A DNA stretch of 64,000 nt from Datura wrightii. Its lineage: Eukaryota; Streptophyta; Magnoliopsida; Solanales; Solanaceae. The translations under genes and the position numbers were made by a program. Every line of letters starts with the position of its first letter. The first letter of the stretch is position 1. The stretch covers positions 70,644,001-70,708,000 of the forward strand of contig JASDFA010000001.1 in assembly GCA_035772735.1 (NCBI GenBank). Direction: 5' to 3'. The notes beneath the pieces are model-generated. The model was not told the origin of the DNA, ran no database searches, and saw nothing but the letters and a program-made list of their open reading frames with translations. Positions 22,347-30,829 of this stretch are shown here, in pieces.

Positions 22347-24473
22347 ATGGTGCAACTTTTGCACACAAGTGGGCAATTTACCGGTCTCCCTCACGAAGAT
22401 CCACAACAACATCTCCAAAACTTTTTGGAGACAAGTGACACTTATATACCCGTTGGAGTGTCACCTGATTATGTTCGGCTCACCTTATTTCCATTTTCCT
22501 TACTTGGTGAAGCCAAGAGGTGGTTAAAAGCTGAACCACCCATTTCTATATCAACGTGGGATGATCTTGCACGAAAGTTTCTTATCAGATTTTTCCCTTC
22601 TGGTAAAACAGCCAGACTTAGGAGTCAAATCCTAAGTTTTAAACAAAGGGAAGGGGAAAATCTATATCAAGACTGGGAAAGATTCAAATCCATGTTGCGG
22701 GACTGTCCTCACCATCATCAGTCCAATGAGGTGTTGGTACACACGTTTATTGAGGGTTTGGAACCCCAAACTAAAATTCTGTTAGATTCAGCAGCTGGAG
22801 GGAAAGCGTTGGAGAAGACATATGAGGAGCTGTACACTTTGCTCAACCGAATTTCACAAGGCAATCCAGAATGGAATGCAGATTCTTCAAGAGGTGGAGC
22901 AAGGAAAGCAGCGGGAGTGCTTGAAGTGGATGGATTCACAGCTATCGCTGCACAGATAGCTGCTTTGCAAAATCAGCTAAACACTCACTTCAGCAATATA
23001 AATTTGAACCAGCCTTCAGCTTCAGTCAATGCAGTTCAACAGATGTGGTGTGAAGTGTGTGGTAGTAGTGAGCATTCAGCTGAATGTTGTGGTGCAAATC
23101 CTGATTCTGTTAACTTTGTGGGCAATGCACAGAGAAATCAGCAGCAGTTTGGTAGTGGCTACAACTCAAATTGGAGGAACCATCCGAATTTTTCGTGGGG
23201 TAGCAACAATCAACAAGGCCAAAGTTCAGGGCAGGGTATGCACCAAAACCAAGGAGGGCAACAAAATTATCAAGCTCAATTCAGAAATCATAGTGCCCCT
23301 CCTCCACCACCATCACCGACTATTGAGGAGATGTTCAAAACCATGATCGCTAATCAGGCACAATTGCAGGCTGACTATGTCAAATTGGCAGCCGAAGTGA
23401 AGAACAATCAATTGGCGACCAAGGCTCTTGAATATCAGTTTGGGCAGTTTTCTAGTGCCCAAAATACTAGACCCAGAGGAGGACTACCTAGCGACACGGA
23501 TCCTAATCCAAAGCAGGTAAATGCAGTGACCACGAGGAGTGGTTTACAGTTGAAGGAGGTGGAACCGGAAATACCACCTCAAAAGTCAGGAGCAGCAGAT
23601 GTTGAGGGAGAGAAAACCTCGGATAAGGGGAAGACTAAAGAAGCTGAACCAGAAAGGCCTCCACCCCCGTTCCCTCAACGACTCAAGAAACACAAGGAGG
23701 AGGCGTGTTTCCAGAAATTCATGGAGGTACTTAAACAGGTACATGTTAACTTACCTCTTGTTGATGTCTTGCAGGGAGTGCCAAAATATGCGAAGTATAT
23801 TAAAGACATCGTGGAAAACAAAAGTCGTTTGACTGAGTATGCCACGGTAGCTTTAACGGAGGAATGCACTTCCCGTATTCAGAATAGGTTGCCCACAAAA
23901 CTGAAAGACCCTGGAAGTTTCACTATCCAGCTTACTATTGGGCAAAGTATCCGAGCTCGTGGATTATGCGACTTGGGGGCAAGCATAAATCTGATGCCAT
24001 CTTCGGTATTCAGAAAGTTAGGTCTAGGGAGTCCTAGACATACAACGGTAATATTGCAGCTAGCAGACAGGTCTTTAGCTAAGCCGGATGGCATTGTTGA
24101 GGATGTGTTAGTGCAAGTAGGCTCCCTCATTTTTCCGGTCGATTTTATTGTTCTGGACTTTGAACCAGATGCTGAAGTCCCATTTATTTTGGGACGACCC
24201 TTTTTGGCAACCGAAAAACCATTAATTGATGTAGCTGCGGGTCAACTCACGATGCGAGCACATGACAAGGTCGAAGTTTTCAACGTGTACAAGGTACCTA
24301 AGCTCCCGACTATTTATAAGGAACTCTCGGTGATCAACGTGATTGATCATGGGAATGCTAATGGAATGAGTGATTCCCGAGAGTTACTAGGTAGGCCACC
24401 GGATAAGGTTGAGAACTACTGGGGGGATGACCATGATCGGGACAAATCGTCCATCTCCCTAGTAGATAAATGA
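22347..24473 (+). CDS. Element A gag-protease polyprotein (708 codons, open)
   Basis: It opens at MVQLLHTSGQFTGLP, just after the frameshift. A retrotransposon gag (capsid) domain covers about residues 20-150 (LFPFSLLGEAKRWLKAEP, WDDLARKFLIRFFPSGKTAR). A zinc-knuckle-like CEVCGSSEHSAEC lies near residue 234 (CX2CX4HX3C, one short of the usual spacing). A Gln/Asn-rich linker spans about 260-315 and PPPPFPQRLKKHKEE lies near 440. The aspartic protease has LCDLGASINLMPSSVF near 541 and VPFILGRPFLAT near 614. It ends about 85 residues later after LSVINVIDH and RELLGRPP. In complete Athila/Tat elements RT would follow; here a stop and a non-coding region follow. The gag would build particles and the protease would process them. 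This is the best preserved coding region of the window; B is its homologue. Confidence 0.9.
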   Translation: MVQLLHTSGQFTGLPHEDPQQHLQNFLETSDTYIPVGVSPDYVRLTLFPFSLLGEAKRWLKAEPPISISTWDDLARKFLIRFFPSGKTARLRSQILSFKQREGENLYQDWERFKSMLRDCPHHHQSNEVLVHTFIEGLEPQTKILLDSAAGGKALEKTYEELYTLLNRISQGNPEWNADSSRGGARKAAGVLEVDGFTAIAAQIAALQNQLNTHFSNINLNQPSASVNAVQQMWCEVCGSSEHSAECCGANPDSVNFVGNAQRNQQQFGSGYNSNWRNHPNFSWGSNNQQGQSSGQGMHQNQGGQQNYQAQFRNHSAPPPPPSPTIEEMFKTMIANQAQLQADYVKLAAEVKNNQLATKALEYQFGQFSSAQNTRPRGGLPSDTDPNPKQVNAVTTRSGLQLKEVEPEIPPQKSGAADVEGEKTSDKGKTKEAEPERPPPPFPQRLKKHKEEACFQKFMEVLKQVHVNLPLVDVLQGVPKYAKYIKDIVENKSRLTEYATVALTEECTSRIQNRLPTKLKDPGSFTIQLTIGQSIRARGLCDLGASINLMPSSVFRKLGLGSPRHTTVILQLADRSLAKPDGIVEDVLVQVGSLIFPVDFIVLDFEPDAEVPFILGRPFLATEKPLIDVAAGQLTMRAHDKVEVFNVYKVPKLPTIYKELSVINVIDHGNANGMSDSRELLGRPPDKVENYWGDDHDRDKSSISLVDK

Positions 24474-24487
24474 GCATAAAGGACATC

Positions 24488-24531
24488 GAGCCGCGACGGT
24501 AAACCAGGCGCTGCACGGGAGGCAACCCGTG
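24488..24531 (+). other. Structured block after the gag-pro stop, element A
   Basis: GAGCCGCGACGGTAAACCAG leads to the hairpin CACGGG-AGGCAA-CCCGTG at 24514-24531, a perfect 6-bp stem with a six-base loop. It starts 15 bases after the TGA. Equivalent blocks are at 62341-62384 (B), 6181-6312 (C) and 34351-34467 (D), with paired changes in the stem. Confidence 0.8.
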
Positions 24532-24782
24532 AAAAATATTTTCTTTCTTTCTTTTTAGTGTAAATAATTTTTATTTTTCTTTTCTTTTTCTTGACTAGGT
24601 TTAGATTTGCATTTTAGTTAGTATTTTTTATGTTAGTTAGGGAAATCTATTAATTTAACCAATTTTTGTTTAGTGAGGTGATTTTCAGGTATAACGGAGG
24701 AAATATACATGGAATCAAGAAAATGAGGCGAGGTATGAAAAATTAAATTTATTGGTGAAACAGAGCACTGGCGCGTTGGCGC
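24532..24782 (+). other. T-rich leader with a possible mini-exon, element A
   Basis: A long pyrimidine run (24540-24600) is followed by TGATTTTCAG (AG at 24687-24688) and, 44 bases later, by GCGAG|GTATGA (24728-24738). B has the same pair around 47 bases (62522-62568). No ORF of note. Confidence 0.4.
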
Positions 24783-24966
24783 CGTGTCACGGAGGCAATG
24801 CACCGCGTTACACTCCGTGACACGTTGAAGGCAAAATCTGGATTTTTCAAAAATCCAGTAAGCCAACGCGTTGGCTCCGTGTCACGGAGGAGGGGCTCCG
24901 CGTTACCCTCCGTGACACGTTGCCCCTTATTCAGTGCCGGGTCACACCGGGTTTTCGGGTGACCCG
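24783..24966 (+). repeat. Internal hairpin module of element A
   Basis: In order: CGTGTCACGGAG (24783-24794) with CTCCGTGACACG (24813-24824); the palindrome CTGGATTTTT-C-AAAAATCCAG (24838-24858); CCAACGCGTTGG (24863-24874); CGTGTCACGGAGG (24878-24890) with CCTCCGTGACACG (24907-24919); and CGGGTCAC (24938-24945) with GTGACCCG (24959-24966). The 13-bp arms match the U3 hairpin of the LTR (20922-20963) almost exactly and the similarity runs into the flank (CGTTGC...TTATTC). There is no coding. Confidence 0.9.
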
Positions 24967-25120
24967 CATGTTTTCTTAATTTAAAACCCCCGATTTCGCC
25001 CCTATTTTCCCCATTCCGTCTTCCCTCCGCGACCAAACACCCATTTCCCCCTCCCCAAGCAACGTGCCACGTTAATAGGCAAGGAAAAACGTCAAGTTTC
25101 TTCGGTTCTTCAATTCTAAG
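24967..25120 (+). promoter_or_regulatory. Possible leader or promoter region of ORF2, element A
   Basis: Directly after the hairpins comes a pyrimidine-rich stretch (ACCCCCGATTTCGCCCCTAT and following, 24984-25060) like the Y patch of plant core promoters, with TTTAAAAC at 24979-24986 as a weak TATA candidate. It ends at the splice donor TCTAAG|GTATGT (25115-25126). Promoter activity is only a guess from the reuse of LTR U3 hairpins. Confidence 0.3.
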
Positions 25121-25835
25121 GTATGTTTTCAATGTCTAACTCAATTTTTTGGCGATTTTTGTCAAATTTGGGCATGTAAGGTGAGATATATCACCCTAGG
25201 TAGAAATTAAACATGATATTGAATTATTTTGTGATTGATTATGTTCGGATTGTTGTATTTGGCATTTGAACTTGTCGATTATGTAAATAATTCGAAATTG
25301 ATTGTCGAATTGTATTCTAGGGCTTGGGTTGTTGAATTTGACTTGGGCAACTTGATAGTTTGGTGAAATTGATGCGGGGGTATGTTTATTATTTGAGATA
25401 AGTCATGGTAAATATTGTGTAAATGTTAAAAGACGACTAATTCTCGAATTTTTGTGGGAAAATGCATAAAATGTGTGAATTGGTTAGATTATTTAGATTA
25501 GCTTGTATATAAAATGTTTTTATAGTTGTTTTTATTTTTGTTGTTGTTTTTGTTGCGAAGTGCGATGGTTGAAGTGTTAGCGATAGTAGGATTGGGATTA
25601 GCTGTATGAAGTCTGAGTAGTACGCTAACCGTTATGCTGTCGAAATTTTGTTACGAACGCACTAAGCAATAGGTGTATAGTTGTTTGTGTTTGGGGTTGT
25701 GAATAGAGCTATCCTTGCTGTAATTTTGTAGATATTGTTAAGGACTAAGTGTGGGGTAAATTTTGTGTAACCGAACCTTAGCCGAAGCTAACAAGTTTTT
25801 AGCTTAACGTTGCGCTTGTTTGTGTAAATTGATAG
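25121..25835 (+). other. Predicted intron before ORF2, element A
   Basis: Donor AAG|GTATGTT at 25121, acceptor TTGATAG| at 25835, 715 bases, T-rich throughout. The exon restarts GTACA and then ATG. B has AAG|GTATGTT (62947) and TTTGACAG| (63631). CTAAGTGTGGGGT (25745-25757) inside it is identical in B. No long ORF lies in the intron. Confidence 0.55.
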
Positions 25836-25840
25836 GTACA

Positions 25841-26773
25841 ATGGCGAGCAGACAGGATAAAGGCAACGGTGCTTCTACCTCAGGCACCGGACGGAAAAGG
25901 ATGAGACTGGGCACTGCAGTCCCAGCTGCACCCGCTGTTCCGTGCGGCCAACACCGCCAATACGGAACACGATGGGTCACCGATGAAGGGAAGAAATGGT
26001 ATGCGAAACACAAAGAAAACAAGTACTTCCCGGAGGAACAAATTGCAAGGGAACCACTCGCATAGGAGTTCCCTCGCATTGTACAGAGGATCGAAGCAGC
26101 TGGGCTCAGCTTTATTTTTCAGGAGCCCAAGGAGTGCAACCTTCACTTGGTCCATGAATTTTATGCCAACTGGAACCCGGCCATCAGAAGCCACACTATA
26201 AAAATCAGAGGGCAGATTTTCACTCTGGAACCCCAGCAACTGAATGCCATCGTTGGAGCGCGGGACACAGACGCCCACGTTCTCCGCCAGCTAAACATCA
26301 CCCCACCGTACGCCGACATCAGACGTACGTTGTGTGGGGCTCGATCCACAGCCCGATGGAGTAGACACAAGGAGAGGGGTTACCACCAGACTCTGCCCTA
26401 TTCGCAGATGAACAGGGAGGCCAGAATCTGGCTAAAAATTGTATGTTCGTGCTTGATCCCGGGAGTCCATATGACAGATGTGACCCGGGACCGTGTCTGC
26501 TTGGTGTATGCCCTTATGAAAGGGCTTGAGATTAATGTTGGGGCGGTCATAATATCCGCTATGAAGAGAGCCAAACTACACCAGGGCCACAGATACGGGT
26601 TTGGCGGACTCATCACCACCTTCCTCCGAGGCCTCGACATTAAGGAAGAAGCCTTGGATTATATTCCGCAGTTGGAGCGGAGGGCCCTCGACGTGACAAA
26701 GACTAAGGCCCCCGACACTACACACGGACCGGTATTGACTTTGGGCGAGCGACGTGACATTGGGCGAGCGAGA
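25841..26773 (+). pseudogene. Element A ORF2: plant-transposon-protein-like, one stop, truncated
   Basis: It starts MASRQDKGNGASTSGTGRKR, a basic, disordered head, and reads RQYGTRWVTDEGKKWYAKHK, then a TAG (26063-26065; B has CAA), then EFPRIVQRIEAAGL, HEFYANWNPAIRSHTIKIRG, TLCGARSTARWSRH, MNREARIWLKIVCSCLIPG, DVTRDRVCLVYALMKGLEIN and RYGFGGLITTFLRG. The frame is open on both sides of the TAG for about 310 codons and then runs into the G2 LTR at 26773. I recognise the domain annotated as 'putative plant transposon protein' (probably PF20167), often seen inside LTR elements and of unknown function. I see no signal peptide, membrane segment or nuclease motif, so an envelope role is unlikely. 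It is expressed, if at all, after splicing of the preceding intron. Confidence 0.8.
26741..26773 (+). other. Deletion junction between element A and the G2 5' LTR, with filler duplication
   Basis: TTGGGCGAGCGA occurs at 26741-26752 and again at 26760-26771 (a 19-base period). The G2 LTR sequence then begins at about 26773 (TCTCCCAAAAACC, as at 16612). This is typical of end-joining with template slippage. Confidence 0.75.
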
Positions 26774-27355
26774 GTCTCCCAAAAACCTCTCTAAAATCCT
26801 TGCATGAGAATGGACACGCAATAGGGACTTAACTCCTCTTATCACACTCAGAAAATATCCAAAACGACGCAGTTTAGGCCTTAGGAACTTAGGAAATTAT
26901 GAAAAAACCCTCATTAAAATGCAGGAAATCTCTGGTTGCCAATCCTCACAAGGGACCTAACAGGTCGCTGCCACAGGGCACGACTCGTTGCCTTGATCCG
27001 TTGAGTCCACTACCCAAAACTCCAAGGGAACCCCACAGGTGACTTCACGAGTCGTGAGGTCAGACCATGACTCGTGGTCACCTTCCGTGGCCTACACTTC
27101 CCATCCCAATATTGCCAATCCTCCATGGTTGACCACGGGTGGCCTCACGAGTCGTGAAGTCTGACCGTGACTCATGGTCAGGCCCGTGGCCTCCTCACTT
27201 AGACTTTGCCAAACCAAGCTGACCATGAGTCACTTAATGACTCGTGGTCACTCCTCACGACTCACCTCACGAGTCATTCTATGACCTGGTGCGAATTTTT
27301 AGTTTTTCTTCATTTTCACTTCCCGGTCTGATCCTTGGGTTCCCAGGGTATAACA
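26774..27355 (-). repeat. 5' LTR remnant of G2 (L4)
   Basis: 582 bp matching 16612-17191, that is, only the U3 side of the LTR. It ends GGTATAACA and is followed by the target duplication TAAAT. The GACTCGTGG words are conserved. Confidence 0.9.
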
Positions 27356-27710
27356 TAAATCCTGTTCCAATATCTGACATTCTACTCTAAACCCGGCATG
27401 AGAGACCTACTCGGGCAAAGGACTTGCTGGTGCTGGTGGGACTTGTTGGTGCCCATCTTCATTGCCATCTTCATGGCCATTACCATTCAGCTCCTTCCAC
27501 CATTTACTGGTGCAGAGGCATGATTGTGCAAATCCGTATAGCATGAGTTAGAAGGATAGAGGGATACTTTATCGCACGACATAGATCATCAAAGAAGGGA
27601 AAATTTATTAATACATCTTGTAGCCTCTTCCCCATAAGCATGGCGCGCTTCACATCCAAGGAAAAGACTCAACTTAACACGGCGAGACACCCTAGGACAC
27701 TCTAAACCTT
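27356..27710 (-). pseudogene. G1 gag N-terminal part and leader
   Basis: This continues the gag of G1 beyond the G2 insertion. A possible ATG is at 27521 on the minus strand, but in-frame stops follow soon after, so the reading is degraded. The rest up to 27710 is the untranslated leader. The same arrangement and similar wording occur in G3 (46080-46404). Confidence 0.6.
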
Positions 27711-27723
27711 TGCTCTGATACCA
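27711..27723 (-). other. Primer-binding site (tRNA-iMet), G1
   Basis: The minus strand reads TGGTATCAGAGCA, complementary to the 3' end of initiator tRNA-Met, four bases inside the 5' LTR. This is usual for Tekay and most gypsy chromoviruses. Confidence 0.9.
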
Positions 27724-27727
27724 AGTT

Positions 27728-30134
27728 TTTCATGACCCAAACATAGGTCCATACCAAGGCACGAAATCCAAAACTATGAATGGCCCCAAGTCGACCTATG
27801 GCATGAAAAGGACGACTATAGAACATTACATCAAGCGGAATCTGATACATAAACATAAATAAGAGAAAGTATGAATAACAAAATGTATAGCCAACGATAA
27901 TATCATAACACTGAGTCTGAAGCTGAATATACTAATCTATGTTGAAAAGCCTCTACTAACTGATAAGATGTTGGGACAAGCCCGTAACTATCTCTAAGTC
28001 TGAAACAAACTAAAATAATGATACTAAAAGATAGATGCCCTCGGAGTATGAGGACTTACCCAAAGTAGGGTCTGAACTGGAACGGGAGCATGACTAATGA
28101 TGCAGCTAAGTCTGATCTCTAGGACCTATATCATGAAATGATACAGAATGGAGTATGTGGTTAGTAATTTGAATGTACTGAGTATGCAAGGTAAGTAAAA
28201 TAGATGGAATAAGTATAACTGAAATTATGCACATAACATAAATCATAAGATCATGAGAGTAAGGACTACATGATGATATCTAAAATCATTTATAGTCATA
28301 AACTGAATTTCCATATGTGAATAGAATGACCCATAGATGAAAATAGAATCATATCACTTGCCATAGCATAAATCATAAGTAAGAGCTTATAAACTAATCA
28401 CTGGGTCAAACCTGTGGAAAAAATAGTACCATAAGTCATAAATATGCATAACTGAATTCATGAGGGACAATGGGTGACTCGTCATAGCTGACACCATCAC
28501 AATAGAGCTTATGTGATGCCGCAACAATTACACTCAAGTGGGCAGAGTCGTCCAAAATCTTGTTAGGCCTAAGGACGCTACCATGATATCGATATCAAGC
28601 TGAAGGCCCCTTGGGGTAGGGGAAGTTCACAAGGGAGGTCCTAATGTAAATATATAAGCCTACATTGTCATGCAATTCTAAGACTCGAGGTTTACATGAA
28701 ACCCTAGCCTACCCGGTGCAAGACACTACTCCCAAAAACATGCAAAGTGCTCTCCATCATTTTTTGATAAAGCTAAAACCATTGTTTCTCAACTAAGTTG
28801 ATAATGTAATTACATGCATAGTATAAAATCTAAATACTGGGAGCCCTGGATCCAAACATACCATAAGCTAAAAATAGGGAGTATCACTCCAAACCCAATA
28901 GTAAGCTGATATTATAAAATTGAACTAAATCATGAAAATATACTTAACATGTATGGGCTTGCCCAGATCTTAAAATCATGCATACATGAAATAGACTTCG
29001 TGAGTCAAATAGATTCGTACATGGATAATTTGTAGACATTTAGTCATGATATATATCTCTTCATACTTGAAATCATAAATTATAAACTTGACTTTTCATG
29101 AACTTGCATAATTGGGCATAATATTTTTCTAAGATTTGAAATCATAAATTTATAATCAATTAGTATATAAAATCTTCCCTTGAATCTTAAAACATGCTTT
29201 GAAACATAAAGGGAATTGACCCATAAGTAAATCATAGAGAATTTCATAAAAATTAGGATAGAACAACATAAAATAATGAACGTGATCTAGAATTTGAATT
29301 CATGGAATTGAGGAGAATTTCGAGCATGAGAGTGAAATAAACCCTTATTCATGGCCTCACATACCTGGTTAAACTGAATCTACACTTTTCATTGAAAGCC
29401 CAAGAGATTTGGAGAAGAACTTGAAGGGTTTAAGCTTGATCTTCAATGAAAAACCTCTAAACTTGCATGCATGGGAGTTGAATGAATTAGAATAGGTTAA
29501 AATCTCTTAATACACTTCTTTCAAGGCTGAAACCGACGTAGTTTAGGACTTAAGAGCTTAGGAATTATGAAAATACCCTTATTGATTTGTAGGAAGATCA
29601 CACTGCTAGTCCTAATGAGGGACATAACAAGTCGTTAGGAGTAGCGGCGACTCGTGGCCCTCACTCGGTTCCACTAACAAGATTTTCCCTCAACTAAAAC
29701 TTTCCAACTGAGGGCTGACACGAATATTTATTAACAGGGACAACGAATCATTACTTCCTTTCATTGTCACCGCTGGAAGTTTCACACCATCCATGACCTC
29801 CCAACCAACGAGCCACCTGATGAGTCGTGAAGTGACACCATGACTCGTCCCTCTATCTGTTAGGTCTCCTATACCTTAACATCCTCCCAACTTATCTTAC
29901 GCACCACGGGCTTTTCAATGACTCATTAAGTCACGTGACGTGTCGTCCCTCGACTTGTCGTTACTGGTAACACTTTTTACACATCCAACTCCACCCTATC
30001 TAATGTACCACTTAATGATCCGTTAAGTGAATTCACGGGTCACTTGACGGGTCATTCTGTGACTTGATGCGAATTTTCCTACTTTCTCAGTTTCAACCCT
30101 CAGGTCTGATCTTAGGTACTCTTGGGGTATTACA
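27728..30134 (-). repeat. 5' LTR of G1 (L2)
   Basis: Homologous to 8300-10708 from end to end. The right end is GGGGTATTACA. The left terminus is mutated (TTTCATGACCC for TGTCACGACCC). Many scattered substitutions against the other LTR show it is an old insertion. Confidence 0.9.
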
Positions 30135-30139
30135 CGGAA

Positions 30140-30725
30140 ACTCTAAAAATCATAGAGTAGCCTCACCAGTTAGAGAGAACGAAAAAAGCCTCAGCCTGAT
30201 AGCATCCTTGCTTACTCCTGGCAACCTATAAGACTTGAAGATACCCACAAAGTTCATCAAGTGAAGATTCTCTTCGTCCGCTACTTTACCACTAAACACT
30301 CCCTTCATGTTAAGAAGCTGAATCATCATGTTGTGATATCAAATTTGCCCCAACAGGCAGTGCTGGGGGTACAATAGCTCCTATTGACCCAGCTTCATCA
30401 ATATTCAAATCCTTATCATCATCAAAGTGAGGAGCATATCATGGAATTGGTATGGTTCATGGTCTCTGTTTCCCCTTCTATTGCAATCAACATTGTCAAC
30501 CTCTTCCTGGGCATCATCTACCTCTTAAAGAGCATCTTGTCGAGCTAACTCTGCCTGGTGGGCCTCATTAGCTTGACGAGCTTCATCCACTAATCTAGCT
30601 TCCATCTGTTTAGGGGTCTCCACACTAGGCATTCTTCACAACGTCCTTTTGAGTTCTTGGTCAATTGGCACTAGGGGTTTCCGCTACTCCAAGTACTTGG
30701 CATTCACAAAGTGGTCACCTATGTG
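30140..30725 (-). pseudogene. Element C gag, N-terminal part
   Basis: Read on the minus strand: GDHFVNAKYLE, stop, RKPLVPIDQELKRTL (around 30640-30720), then MPSVETPKQMEARLVDEARQ (from 30632) with an Ala/Glu-rich helix, and near the G1 border LFSFSLTGEATL, TGA, FLEF. The FSLTGEA motif is the gag signature that A shows as FSLLGEA. At least four stops interrupt it. It joins to 8299 downward when G1 is taken out. Confidence 0.7.
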
Positions 30726-30806
30726 ATACAAAGACAAAGAAAATGTAAATAAGAAAATAATGACTAAAAGTTAAATAAAAGCAATTAATCTAATCCTAAG
30801 CCGTAT

Positions 30807-30824
30807 TCCCCAGCAATGGCGTAA
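30807..30824 (-). other. Primer-binding site of element C (decayed tRNA-Asp site)
   Basis: The minus strand reads TTACGCCATTGCTGGGGA, 14 of 18 bases as in the tRNA-Asp site of A, five bases inside the LTR. Confidence 0.75.
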
Positions 30825-30829
30825 TTTTT

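Larger units (their letters stand above)
20485..26773 (+). mobile_element. Element A: gag-pro-ORF2 LTR retrotransposon, 3' truncated
   Basis: Order: 5' LTR (20485-21938), tRNA-Asp primer site (21945-21962), gag-pro (22081-24473), structured block (24488-24531), hairpin module (24783-24966), predicted intron (25121-25835), and ORF2 (25841-26773, broken off). Element B (58373 to end) is collinear over the whole length, which fixes the borders. There is no RT, RNase H or integrase between the protease and ORF2 in either copy. It is inserted in the pol of G2; the 3' end and 3' LTR were deleted. Confidence 0.88.
15423..27355 (-). mobile_element. G2: Tekay-like gypsy element nested in gag of G1
   Basis: The left boundary is TGTCACGACC (15423) and the right boundary GGTATAACA (27355). 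The flanks TAAAG (15418-15422) and TAAAT (27356-27360) form a 5-bp target duplication with one change. Gag of G1 continues on both sides. The 3' LTR and most of pol survive. The gag, protease and about two thirds of the 5' LTR were lost with the 3' half of inserted element A. Confidence 0.85.
8300..30134 (-). mobile_element. G1: Tekay-like Ty3/gypsy chromovirus nested in gag of C
   Basis: LTRs at 8300-10708 (3') and 27728-30134 (5') are near equal in length (2409 and 2407 bp) and clearly related along their whole length. A tRNA-iMet primer site lies beside the 5' LTR. The flanks read TGGCA (8295-8299) and CGGAA (30135-30139), each one change from TGGAA, the sequence needed to keep the gag frame of C. 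G1 itself is split in gag by G2 (15423-27355). Confidence 0.85.

Noticed and set aside
25841..26773. ORF2 as an envelope-like gene
   Set aside because: Some Athila-type elements carry an env-like ORF at this place, but I see no signal peptide or membrane segment and the motifs fit the plant transposon protein family instead.
26774..26794. C-terminal residues VSQKPL of ORF2 in A
   Set aside because: They are encoded by the G2 LTR past the deletion junction and are not part of ORF2.
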